A stretch of 34,631 nucleotides of DNA from Pseudomonadota bacterium (GTDB taxonomy: Bacteria; Pseudomonadota; Alphaproteobacteria; Rs-D84): contig WQUT01000003.1 in NCBI GenBank assembly GCA_009781955.1, positions 1 through 34,631 on the forward strand, read 5' to 3'. The notes under the pieces are model-generated. The model ran no database searches. It had not been told where the DNA came from and saw only the letters and a list, made by a program, of their open reading frames with translations. The position numbers and the translations under genes were made by a program. This document shows positions 16,979-27,826 of this stretch, piece after piece. Position 1 is the stretch's first letter, and each line of letters starts with the position of its first letter.

Positions 16979-17914
16979 ATGACAGAAAACACCGCAAAAT
17001 TTATAAATAAAATACATTGTGAAGATTGCATAGCGGGAATAAAAAAACTCCCGAATGATTGCGCCGATATAATTATAATAGACCCCCCATATAATATAGG
17101 TAAAAATTTCGGAAATAATTCTGACAAGCAGGATCAATTGGATTATATTGAATGGGTCAAGGTATGGCTGGCCGAATGCCAAAGGGTGTTAAAGAAAACT
17201 GGAACGATGTTTATTTACGGCTTTGATGAAATACTTGCGCACATATCAGTATTGTTACCCATAAAGCAACAAAGATGGTTGGTTTGGTATTATACAAATA
17301 AAAACATTCCGTCGCTAAACTTTTGGCAACGAAGCCATGAATCTATAATTTGTTACTGGCGGGAAGACCCAATATTCAACCGGGATGATGTCAGAGAGCC
17401 TTATACGGATGGATTTTTAAAAGGCAGCGCCGGCCGGGTTCGACCGGCCGGCAAAGGCAGATTCTCAAAAAATTGCGGAAAAGAGACGATTTATAATGCG
17501 AACGAAAACGGGGCCCTCCCCCGCGATGTTTTGGCGATTTCAACATTAGCCGGCGGGGCATCGCTAAAAGAAAGAATTATGTTTTGCAAAGATTGCAACT
17601 GTATAATTGATCCGCATAAACGAAAAGAACATGACAATCACGATATAATAATGCACCCTACGCAAAAACCGATAGATCTTACTGACAAACTAATAAAATC
17701 TTGCCGCCCGCAGAAAAAATATAATGTTCTTATACCATTTTGCGGCAGTGGTTCGGAATGCATCGCTACTTTGCATAACAACGGGAATTATATAGCGTAT
17801 GAAATAAATCCCGAATATGTATTATTGGCAGAGAAAAACATACGGCATTATAAAAAACTCAAAAGAGATTCTGCCGATCTATTCAGCCGATATCCTGAAA
17901 CGCCCGTCGGGTAA
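16979..17914 (+). CDS. Type II DNA methyltransferase (beta-class N4/N6, PF01555-like) with putative zinc-finger insert
   Basis: IIIIDPPYNIGKNFG, then target-recognition region with CKDC...H...H, HPTQKPIDLTDKLIKSC and VLIPFCGSGSECIATLHNNGNYIAYEINPEYVLLAEKNI. Confidence 0.93.
   Translation: MTENTAKFINKIHCEDCIAGIKKLPNDCADIIIIDPPYNIGKNFGNNSDKQDQLDYIEWVKVWLAECQRVLKKTGTMFIYGFDEILAHISVLLPIKQQRWLVWYYTNKNIPSLNFWQRSHESIICYWREDPIFNRDDVREPYTDGFLKGSAGRVRPAGKGRFSKNCGKETIYNANENGALPRDVLAISTLAGGASLKERIMFCKDCNCIIDPHKRKEHDNHDIIMHPTQKPIDLTDKLIKSCRPQKKYNVLIPFCGSGSECIATLHNNGNYIAYEINPEYVLLAEKNIRHYKKLKRDSADLFSRYPETPVG
17429..17452. other. Perfect 9-bp inverted repeat with TCGA in the loop, inside the methyltransferase gene
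   Basis: GCCGGCCGG-GTTCGA-CCGGCCGGC. Confidence 0.85.
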
Positions 17915-18590
17915 AAATAACAAATCCATTGTCCAGCCTGTCAAGGGTTCCATTATCAGGGTTAAACTTTATAAATTCTTTTGCCCAAGGCTTTAATTGT
18001 CCTTTTTTGCCGCCAACCTTATAGATTGGGGATTCATAGTCGCCCGGAACAATATAATAAACATCGGATACCTGATCAGAGCTTCGGCCTGCTTGCATCC
18101 TTGCTATCTCGGGCCGGTGCGATTCTTTCTTGATTTGCACTTTAATCTCGCGACCATCTGCTTTTGTAATCAAGATATCTATATCTTGGTGATCTAGTTC
18201 TGTCCCCATTTTGACGCTATTTTTTCCATAAAGTGACTCGGCGACATAACCCCCTTGGATTTGTGTTATAAGCGATGCCCAAGTTCTGTATATTCTTGCC
18301 TCCAGTCCTTTCTTAAAGCAATCGCAATCTTTTCCAAATCCTGTTTTGCCCCAAAATTCATTAATATCTTTTTCGTGGGTTTTACAGTATAGCAAATAGT
18401 AGTCGTCAAAACAAAGGGGGGCGGATAAATTATCGGCATTTTGCCAATATTGTTCATAAATTGTCTTCAGGGCCTGAATATTTCGCGGCAAATCCATTTC
18501 CACTGTTTTTATATGGATATATTTTTCACGATACTCTTGCAAAGGCACAGACTTTAAGAATTTCTCGTATGCGGACAAAGAAAATCTCAT
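17883..18590 (-). CDS. Type II restriction endonuclease, TaqI-like (predicted TCGA specificity)
   Basis: YEKFLKSVPLQEYREKYIHIKTVEMDLPRNI...YEQYW...GLEARIYRTWASLITQIQGGYVAE resembles R.TaqI as recalled. Nuclease-like HQDIDILITKADGREIKVQIKKE. Convergent with the methyltransferase, overlapping it by 32 nt. Confidence 0.8.
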   Translation of the reverse strand: MRFSLSAYEKFLKSVPLQEYREKYIHIKTVEMDLPRNIQALKTIYEQYWQNADNLSAPLCFDDYYLLYCKTHEKDINEFWGKTGFGKDCDCFKKGLEARIYRTWASLITQIQGGYVAESLYGKNSVKMGTELDHQDIDILITKADGREIKVQIKKESHRPEIARMQAGRSSDQVSDVYYIVPGDYESPIYKVGGKKGQLKPWAKEFIKFNPDNGTLDRLDNGFVIFTRRAFQDIG

Positions 18591-18705
18591 GTTAAACTCC
18601 TTTATTTAATAAGAGTTTATCACATTTTTCTAATTCGTTGAATCAGTTTCGTCATTTATGATAGTTTTGTATGCGGTGCAATAACTTAATAGGCCCGCTC
18701 CGGCT

Positions 18706-18733
18706 AAAAAAATGGCGCGGATGCGCCATTTTT
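18706..18733 (-). terminator. Rho-independent terminator of the rubrerythrin gene
   Basis: AAAAAATGGCGCGGATGCGCCATTTTT just downstream of the stop at 18735. Confidence 0.75.
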
Positions 18734-18734
18734 C

Positions 18735-19355
18735 TTACTCGGTTTTCGTATACTCGCAGAAACCCTCGTTGGTGTCGCAGCGGTTGATTGTGCCTTCGGA
18801 TATAAAGTATCCCTGGGGATGCAGGCATGCGGGGCAGACCTTTGGCGCCTCTTTCCCGATGTGCCAGTTGCCGCAATTGGTGCAGCGCCACATGACGATC
18901 TTGTCCTGCTTGAACAAGGTGCCTTTTTCAATCGCCTCTATCAGGGCCTTGTAGCGCGCCTCGTGATACCGTTCGGCATAGCCTATGTGTTTCAGAACCT
19001 CGGCTATCGCTTCAAATCCTTCCTTGGCCGCAACCTGGGCAAATTTCGGATACATCTGGGTGTTTTCATAGTTTTCCCCGAATGCGGCCGCTTGCAGATT
19101 TTCCAAAGTTGTTCCTATTTTTCCGGCCGGGAAAGCGGCGGTTATCTCTACCTCGCCCCCTTCCAGATATTTGAACAGGCGCGACGCGTGCTCTCTTTCC
19201 TGTTCCGCGGTTTCCAGAAAGATTTTGCCAATGGCCTCGTAACCCTCTTTGGTCGCGGCGGATGCAAAGAATCCATAGCGATTGCGCGCCTGGGATTCGC
19301 CCGCGAACGCGGTCAGCAGGTTTTTCTCGGTCTGGCTTCCTTTTAATGTAGGCAT
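18735..19355 (-). CDS. Rubrerythrin
   Basis: Ferritin-like ExxH motifs (GESQARNRYGFFASAA, ETAEQEREHASRLF, HIGYAERYHEARY) plus rubredoxin-type CTNCGNWHIG...CPACLHPQGYF. Confidence 0.95.
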   Translation of the reverse strand: MPTLKGSQTEKNLLTAFAGESQARNRYGFFASAATKEGYEAIGKIFLETAEQEREHASRLFKYLEGGEVEITAAFPAGKIGTTLENLQAAAFGENYENTQMYPKFAQVAAKEGFEAIAEVLKHIGYAERYHEARYKALIEAIEKGTLFKQDKIVMWRCTNCGNWHIGKEAPKVCPACLHPQGYFISEGTINRCDTNEGFCEYTKTE

Positions 19356-19427
19356 GTTTTCATCTCCTTTTAGTTGTTATTAGCATTTTGTTCAAATGTT
19401 ACGATGCAACCTCACGACGCGCATCAT

Positions 19428-19456
19428 CAATTTTTTGCTTACAACGCAAAAAATTG
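19428..19456. promoter_or_regulatory. Perfect inverted repeat in the rubrerythrin leader
   Basis: CAATTTTTTGC-TTACAAC-GCAAAAAATTG (11-bp arms, 7-nt loop) about 75-100 nt upstream of the rubrerythrin ATG. Confidence 0.5.
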
Positions 19457-19534
19457 GATGCTTATACGCTCGGTTTCTCCTTTTTTATCCTGGGCGGATA
19501 ATAGCATGATTTTTGGAAAAGGAAAGGAAAAAAT

Positions 19535-19616
19535 TAGTGGTTGGTGGTTCGTGCTGGTGATTGTGAGATTTAGTTAAATCAAAACTACCAGCCGCCAGCA
19601 CGAGCCACCAGCCACC
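19535..19616. repeat. Family D inverted repeat
   Basis: TAGTGGTTGGTGGTTCGTGCTGGTGATTGTGA ... CTACCAGCCGCCAGCACGAGCCACCAGCCACC. Confidence 0.7.
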
Positions 19617-19643
19617 AAAAATCCGCCTTGCGGCGGATTTTTT
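19617..19643. terminator. Rho-independent terminator (aquaporin gene)
   Basis: AAAAATCCGCCTTGCGGCGGATTTTTT beside the aquaporin stop at 19642. Confidence 0.7.
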
Positions 19644-20316
19644 ATTTCTTGGACTTTACGGAATCCATATATTTCCATATGATGCCCGCAATTATCGCAC
19701 CGGCAATCGGCGCGACCCAGAATAACCACAGTTGCTCAACCGGCAGGCTGCTGGCCGCAAACAATGCTTGCGACGTGCTGCGCGCGGGGTTGACCGACGT
19801 GTTTGTGACCGGTATGCTGACCAAGTGTATGGCGGTCAGCGCCAAACCGATTGAAACGCCGGCGAACTTGCCGTCAGAGTTTTTGGACGTAGAGCCCAAT
19901 ATGACCAGCAAGAACACCGCGGTCAATACCAGTTCGGTAATCAGCGCGGCCCACATCGTGTATACCGTCCAGGTATTCGCCGCGAACATTCCGACGTCGC
20001 CCGCGCCGTATGAACGCCCCGTGGCGACGACATACAGCACGCCGGCCGCCGCGATCGCGCCGACCAACTGGGCGAGGATATACGGCACGACGCCCTTCCA
20101 CTCAAAACGGCCGGCCGTGGCGAGGCCAACGGTAACCGCCGGATTAAAATGTCCGCCGGAAATGGGGCCGACGGCGTATATCATAACCAAAACGGCCAGA
20201 CCGAAAGCGAGCGAAATGCCGGCAAAGCCGATATATTGGCCCGCCAGGACGGCGGCCCCGCAACCGAACAATACCAGGACAAAAGTGCCCAGGAATTCAG
20301 CAAACAGTTTTTTCAT
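19642..20316 (-). CDS. Aquaporin / MIP-family channel
   Basis: Two NPA boxes (GGHFNPAVTVGLA and SVNPARSTSQALF), six TM helices, AEFLGTFVLVLFGCGAAVLAG. Confidence 0.95.
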   Translation of the reverse strand: MKKLFAEFLGTFVLVLFGCGAAVLAGQYIGFAGISLAFGLAVLVMIYAVGPISGGHFNPAVTVGLATAGRFEWKGVVPYILAQLVGAIAAAGVLYVVATGRSYGAGDVGMFAANTWTVYTMWAALITELVLTAVFLLVILGSTSKNSDGKFAGVSIGLALTAIHLVSIPVTNTSVNPARSTSQALFAASSLPVEQLWLFWVAPIAGAIIAGIIWKYMDSVKSKK

Positions 20317-20418
20317 AAGGTTTCTCCTTTGTTATATGATGTTTTTTGAACATCTTGCTTTGTATTTTTACAAAAAATAGGAAAATTTACAAGAGAAAAA
20401 TTTAGAACGAGTTTGTAA

Positions 20419-20593
20419 GACTACCCCGGAAATCTACATCGTTTGCTTTGCAAACTCTAAGATTTCCTCCCCTTCGGAGAAGGGGAACTAGCGCTCATTT
20501 GATTAAAGATATGAGACCTAAATTGCCCTTCCCCGAAGGGCCGGAAAGCTTGGGCCGCGCTTTCTTGCAGGCCCTTAGCTTTCCGGGGTAGTC
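20419..20593. repeat. Palindromic mini-element, family A copy 2
   Basis: GACTACCCCGGAAATCTA ... TTAGCTTTCCGGGGTAGTC; same interior CCTCCCCTTC...GAAGGGGAACTAGCGCTCATTTGATTAAAGATATGAG as copy 1. Confidence 0.9.
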
Positions 20594-20598
20594 AAGTA

Positions 20599-21072
20599 TC
20601 ATTTCCCTTCCAGCTTGTCCATTATGCCGTTCAGCTTTCTTATGCTGCTGTTTTGACATCCGCGGCCGCGCCAGGACAGCAGTTCCCGACCCGTTTTCTG
20701 GTCGGCGACCGACACGTTAAAGTTCCACCACCAGAACCCGTTGAAGGGGCACCAATACCATGCGAACCGTTCGCGCCGCTCTTTCACGCGGACCGCATAC
20801 CGCGCATCGGTCGGAACGCTGCTGACGTCCAAGTCCATGTCTTCCAGGTCGTCGCCGTCGCCCTCTATCGTCTTGCCGGATTCGGCGCGCCCGACCAGGA
20901 CCTTGAACCCGCGTTTTTCCAGTTCGGTCTTTATCGCGGCCTTCATGGCGAACCCGCCGCGGTCGGCAAAGACCGTTTCCGATTTATCCAATGTGCCGGG
21001 GCGCAGGTTGTATACGGTGTTGCAACCGGAAAGCATAATGGCGGCAATCGTGCCAAATATAATCTTGTTCAT
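20599..21072 (-). CDS. Predicted lipoprotein
   Basis: Start taken at MNKIIFGTIAAIMLSGCNTVYNLRPG (lipobox LSGC). Confidence 0.75.
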   Translation of the reverse strand: MNKIIFGTIAAIMLSGCNTVYNLRPGTLDKSETVFADRGGFAMKAAIKTELEKRGFKVLVGRAESGKTIEGDGDDLEDMDLDVSSVPTDARYAVRVKERRERFAWYWCPFNGFWWWNFNVSVADQKTGRELLSWRGRGCQNSSIRKLNGIMDKLEGK

Positions 21073-21220
21073 AATTCTCTCCCCCAGTTTCTCTGAAAGA
21101 AAGCCTAGGATATTTTGCCGCCCGGGGCAAGGGATTTTTTCCGCGCTTTTATTTATAAAGAAAACTGTCCTAGTCAATTTTTGTGGGACCGGTGATATAA
21201 TCGGGTCAAGGAGAACCGGC

Positions 21221-22042
21221 ATGAAAAAACTCGCCCCGTCCGTTTTATTTTGCATCTTGTGCATTCTGCCGTTTGCGGCCCGCGCCGAGGCCAAATACTG
21301 GGGCGGATATTACGTGTCAATGAAGGCATCTTTCGCCACGCCGGTTGTTCACGGGAACAAAGAACGCTATTCAACCGCGGACGCCGGCGTGACCTATGTC
21401 AAAGACTTCGGCAGCGATTTCAAAACAGACACTGATTCCAGACTGGGGCTAAAGCCCGCCGTCGGCGTCATTTTCAATACCCCGGGAATCGGGGGGCATA
21501 TAATGGCAGAGGCCGAGTATTCAGACCTGGGGACCATGATAACGCGCATTCAACCAACCGGGGATACGATTGACACATCAAACATATCCACCAACCGCCC
21601 TGGCCAATCCCAGAATATGATTTCGGATTTCAGCAAACTGATGAATATGCAGACAAGGGCGCGCGCTTTTTGGGGCAATGTTTATTATTCGCTGGATATG
21701 GGATGGTCCGTATTACCGTATATCGGCGCGGGGGTCGGATATTCCACGCTCGGCATATCGTCAATATATTCCAACGGTGCGTATTTCGGCAAAGAGAGGG
21801 GTTCGTTCAGCAGACTCGCATACGGCTTTTCCGCCGGGGCGGAAATAAAGATTTCCAAAGATCTTAATATTGACCTGGGCTATCGCTATTCGCGGCTGGG
21901 CGCCGTTGAATTTTCAATGCTGATTTTTGATTTCAATACCGACCGCAACGGCGGCACGACCAGCGCCCTTATCTATCGCGACGACATAGACATGTCGTTC
22001 GCGACGCACGAAATAACGCTGGGCGCACGGTATTTGTTTTAA
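21221..22042 (+). CDS. Outer-membrane beta-barrel protein
   Basis: Signal peptide [49 protein letters not shown]-terminal [10 protein letters not shown]. Start chosen after GGAG. Confidence 0.85.
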   Translation: MKKLAPSVLFCILCILPFAARAEAKYWGGYYVSMKASFATPVVHGNKERYSTADAGVTYVKDFGSDFKTDTDSRLGLKPAVGVIFNTPGIGGHIMAEAEYSDLGTMITRIQPTGDTIDTSNISTNRPGQSQNMISDFSKLMNMQTRARAFWGNVYYSLDMGWSVLPYIGAGVGYSTLGISSIYSNGAYFGKERGSFSRLAYGFSAGAEIKISKDLNIDLGYRYSRLGAVEFSMLIFDFNTDRNGGTTSALIYRDDIDMSFATHEITLGARYLF

Positions 22043-22110
22043 TATATTCCGTCCGCACCATATAAAATCAATTGATTTTTGTGAAAAACCGGATATAATG
22101 CCGGGCACAA

Positions 22111-22187
22111 GCACCCATGGCTTAACTGGATAGAGCACCGCCCTCCGAAGGCGGGGATTGCAGGTTCGAATCCTGCTGGGTGCGCCA
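22111..22187 (+). tRNA. tRNA-Arg (CCG anticodon)
   Basis: GCACCCATGGCTTAACTGGATAGAGCACCGCCCTCCGAAGGCGGGGATTGCAGGTTCGAATCCTGCTGGGTGCGCCA. Confidence 0.95.
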
Positions 22188-22192
22188 ATTAT

Positions 22193-22330
22193 TCCCCCCC
22201 CCTTGGAGGGGTGGCGCCGGCACCGGTTTGTGCGGCGACGGGGAGGGTTCGGAAGTTCAGAAATCGTTCGTCAGGCCGCGCCATCCGCCTTTGTCCGCCT
22301 ACACTTCGTTTCGGCGCTCCCCCGGCGAGA
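22193..22330. repeat. Degenerate family C-like repeat downstream of tRNA-Arg
   Basis: CCCCCCCCTTGGAGGGGTGGCGCCGG...CCGCCTACACTTCGTTTCGGCGCTCCCCC shares C-rich arms and the CCGCC...CGGCG hairpin with other elements. Confidence 0.45.
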
Positions 22331-23399
22331 TTATTTTTGTAACATGCTTAACATAAACTCATCCAAATCCCCGTCCAGGACCGCCGCGGGGTTTGTGTTT
22401 TCGGTATCGGTGCGCAGGTCTTTGACCAATTGATAAGGTTGCAGCACGTATGAACGAATCTGGCTGCCCCACTCTATTTTCTTTTGCGCGGACTTTTGCG
22501 CATCGGCGGCCTCTGCCCTTTTCTGCATTTCCAATTCATACAATTTTCCGCGCAGGATTTTCATCGCCGTCTCGCGGTTCTGAATTTGCGAACGCTCGTT
22601 CTGGCACGTCACGACGATGTTTGTGGGCAAATGGGTAATGCGCACCGCGCTGTCCGTTTTGTTCACATGCTGGCCGCCCGCGCCCGACGCGCGATAGGTA
22701 TCGGTGCGCAAATCCTTGTCGTTTATATTTATTTCAATATTGTCGTCTATGTCCGGCGAGACCGCGACGGACGCAAAGCTGGTATGCCGCCGCGCGGCCG
22801 AGTCAAACGGCGAAATGCGCACCAGGCGATGCACGCCTATTTCGTTTTTCAGCCAGCCGTAAGCGCGGTCGCCCGAAATTCTGAATGTCGCGGATTTCAG
22901 CCCAGCAGTGTCGCCCGGATGTTCTTCCACAGTTTCCACCCCGAATCCGTGCCGCTCGGCCCATCTGACATACATCCGGCTCAGCATTTGGGCCCAATCC
23001 TGGGCCTCTGTCCCGCCCGCGCCCGCCTGGATAAACAGGAACGCGCCGGCCTGATCCGCGGGCTCGTTAAACAAAGTGATGAATTTCGCCGCATGCGCGC
23101 GCGCCGCCAAATCCAGGGCGGCGGATGCTATATCCGGATCATCCGGCGCGTCGGCCGCCAGCTCTGCCAGCGTATTGTATTCCGATTCCAGCGCGGCGAA
23201 ATCGGCAAGTGTTTTTTCCAGACCCGACTTCTTTTGCAGCAGTTGCCGCGCGGCGTCCTGATTGTTCCAAAGTTCGGGATTATTGGATTGTTCCGCAACC
23301 GCGGCAAGTTCCGCATTCAATTTATCGGGGTCAAAGAAACCCCCTGACGGCGGAAATGTCGTCGTGGATTTGCGTTAAAATCAAGTTCGGATTTTCCAT
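22331..23399 (-). CDS. prfB: Peptide chain release factor 2, expressed by +1 programmed frameshift
   Basis: ATG at 23399: MENPNLILTQIHDDISAVRGFL then UGA; AGGGGG TTT CTT TGA C slippery site at 23330-23336 joins the downstream frame LDPDKLNAELAAV...GAGGTEAQDWAQML...GAGGQHVNKTDSAVRITH. Confidence 0.95.
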
Positions 23400-23416
23400 T
23401 ATTATTCCAGCCTTTA

Positions 23417-23665
23417 TTATTCCAGCCTTATATTTTTTGGAAATTGAAACGTGCCGGCGTTGTCCCTGAACACGGTGTTCATGCTGATGATGCAATTGCC
23501 GCCGCCATCTATATTTCCGGTGCAGGATACGCAATTTCCGTTTGACAGAGTCAAAGGCGAATTGCACGAGGTATACGTCTTCACATTGCATTGAAATGCC
23601 GCATGCGCGGGCGCGGCGGCGCAAACGGCGAATATCAGACAGCAAACGGCGAACATTGTTTTCAT
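23417..23665 (-). CDS. Small secreted cysteine-containing protein
   Basis: Signal peptide MKTMFAVCCLIFAVCAAAPAHAA, then FQCNVKTYTSCNSPLTLSNGNCVSCTGNIDGGGNC. Confidence 0.55.
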   Translation of the reverse strand: MKTMFAVCCLIFAVCAAAPAHAAFQCNVKTYTSCNSPLTLSNGNCVSCTGNIDGGGNCIISMNTVFRDNAGTFQFPKNIRLE

Positions 23666-23762
23666 AGCCTGATTATAAATGTTTGAAACCTGTTTTTCAA
23701 GGAAGAAAAATTCCTTGTTTAACCCCCGGCTTTTTGATATAATTTCACAAGAGAGGGACTAT

Positions 23763-24932
23763 ATGAAAAAATCATTTTTGCTATTTGCCGCATGCTATCT
23801 GCTGCTCGCCCCCTTGGCGCAGGCCGCGACCGCGCCGGCCGGCCGCGGAAATGCCGGACTGGCCCAGGCGTATCAGATGAACCAGCGGAACACTTATTAC
23901 ATGGTGACCCAGCCGGACGTTGACACCGCCTGTCGGAGCAAGATATTCCAATGCCTGTCGGAATACTGCGGCGATGTGACGGTCGTTCCCGGACAGCGCG
24001 GCGAAAGATGCCCCGCCGCGTCAGAGAGCGAGCTGTATAACTGGGTCCTGCTCTGCCTGCAGAAAGATTCTTCAATCCTATTGCCGCAATACGGCGTCAC
24101 GACGGGCGGGGTCATGGGCATGAATACCGCGGCGCGCCTGTGTCCTTCGTATGTTCAACAGGAAATAATGACATATCTGTCCATGGCGAATATGGCGGAA
24201 AAGCTGACCTATCAGCGGTCCGATTTATGCATGCAAAGGCGCAGAGAGCTGGAAGCCGCGATGTCATGCCACGAAATCGCGCTGTCGTTCGGCAACGCGA
24301 CCAGCAACATGCTGACCACCCAATTGACCGATTTCTGCGGCGCGGGCGTGCCGGGCGGATCGGCGGAAATGGTCCAACGTTACGCATCCGCGGGCAATGT
24401 CGGCGCGAATATCTGGGGCTGGGCGGAAAAGATGGTGAACCTGGACCTGTCGCAAAAGGGAAAAGATTGGCAGAGCGCGGTTGACGCGGTTCTGGCCGGA
24501 TACATGAACCGGATGAACCTGGCCTGCGGCGACAATATGAAGATGAACACCGTCGCGCACCCGACGGATAAGAGCCCGACAACATTGCAAACCGCGGCCG
24601 CGCTGGCCGTCGGAATGGCGTTCCCCGGCGATTTTGAAGATAATTTCGGCCCGGACATCAAATTGTGGATGGAGGTTAAAAGCGCGACCGCCATCAATGA
24701 CTTCGCCTCGGCCAAGCAAGTGATCCAGGCCGGCCTGACCAATTCCCCGCTGACCCAGAATCCGTTCCTGACGTCCGCCCAAATGGGCACGATGCAAGAG
24801 TCGTATAGACTGGGCGTCAAGGTCTTTATCCTGCGCGATTCCGCGCGTTGCTGGATAGTCCCGGTTCAGACATTGACCACCAAAGAGCAATCCGTCCTCT
24901 CGCAAACCTTTGCGTCATGCGTCGCGAATTAA
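23763..24932 (+). CDS. Secreted cysteine-rich protein, function unknown
   Basis: Start at MKKSFLLFAACYLLLAPLAQAATAPAGRGNAGLAQ (signal peptide) after AGAGAGGGA; about 10 Cys in the mature part. Confidence 0.75.
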   Translation: MKKSFLLFAACYLLLAPLAQAATAPAGRGNAGLAQAYQMNQRNTYYMVTQPDVDTACRSKIFQCLSEYCGDVTVVPGQRGERCPAASESELYNWVLLCLQKDSSILLPQYGVTTGGVMGMNTAARLCPSYVQQEIMTYLSMANMAEKLTYQRSDLCMQRRRELEAAMSCHEIALSFGNATSNMLTTQLTDFCGAGVPGGSAEMVQRYASAGNVGANIWGWAEKMVNLDLSQKGKDWQSAVDAVLAGYMNRMNLACGDNMKMNTVAHPTDKSPTTLQTAAALAVGMAFPGDFEDNFGPDIKLWMEVKSATAINDFASAKQVIQAGLTNSPLTQNPFLTSAQMGTMQESYRLGVKVFILRDSARCWIVPVQTLTTKEQSVLSQTFASCVAN

Positions 24933-24954
24933 AATAGTCAAAGTTTCATTAAAT

Positions 24955-25017
24955 GTCATCCCGTGGGGCGTCCGAAATACGCACGTAGTGCGTATAAGGC
25001 GCAACCACGGGATCTCA
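24955..25017. repeat. Palindromic repeat, family E (GTCATCCCGTGG)
   Basis: ATCCCGTGG...ATACGCACGTAGTGCGTAT...CCACGGGAT nested inverted repeats. Confidence 0.6.
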
Positions 25018-25030
25018 TCGTATTATGATT

Positions 25031-27524
<2,494 letters not shown>

Positions 27525-27560
27525 TTAATAATGGCATACTTTTTTATAAAAAACAAGCAT

Positions 27561-27628
27561 TGTAGTGGCGGATAACAACCACCCGGCAAAATCGCAGATT
27601 TTGTCGGGGCCCGGCATCCGCCCCTGCA
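27561..27628. repeat. Palindromic mini-element, family B copy 3
   Basis: TGTAGTGGCGGATAACAACCACCCGGCAAAATCGCAGATTTTGTCGGGGCCCGGCATCCGCCCCTGCA; inverted orientation relative to 32412-32479. Confidence 0.75.
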
Positions 27629-27676
27629 AAAATAATCTTGACGCGCGAACGGGCATAGTATAACCTGTTTCGCACA

Positions 27677-27750
27677 GGCCTGGTGGCAGAGTGGTTATGC
27701 AGAGGACTGCAAATCCTTGTATGCCGGTTCAATTCCGACCCAGGCCTCCA
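27677..27750 (+). tRNA. tRNA-Cys (GCA anticodon)
   Basis: GGCCTGGTGGCAGAGTGGTTATGCAGAGGACTGCAAATCCTTGTATGCCGGTTCAATTCCGACCCAGGCCTCCA. Confidence 0.95.
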
Positions 27751-27751
27751 T

Positions 27752-27774
27752 CCGCCTTCGCTTACGCTACGGCG
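27752..27774. repeat. Family F hairpin next to tRNA-Cys
   Basis: CCGCCTTCGCTTACGCTACGGCG; reverse complement matches the tmRNA spacer segment 31854-31876 with one mismatch. Confidence 0.7.
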
Positions 27775-27786
27775 TGACAGAGAAAT

Positions 27787-27816
27787 AAAAACCGCCGTTT
27801 GGCGGTTTGTTTTTTT
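27787..27816. terminator. Bidirectional terminator
   Basis: AAAACCGCCGTTTGGCGGTTTGTTTTTTT between tRNA-Cys (+) and the collagen-like CDS (-). Confidence 0.75.
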
Positions 27817-27826
27817 ATCAATGCTT

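Noticed and set aside
16979-17914. Methyltransferase as the cell-cycle CcrM (GANTC) enzyme
   Set aside because: It is paired with a restriction-endonuclease-like gene and lacks the CcrM-like C-terminal extension. GANTC sites (e.g. GATTC, GACTC) are common here while TCGA is depleted.
20741-21220. 5' extension of the barrel ORF starting at 20741
   Set aside because: It is antisense to the lipoprotein gene. A signal peptide starts at 21221 after a GGAG RBS.
22484-23347. 287-aa plus-strand ORF opposite prfB
   Set aside because: Antisense shadow of a well-supported conserved gene.
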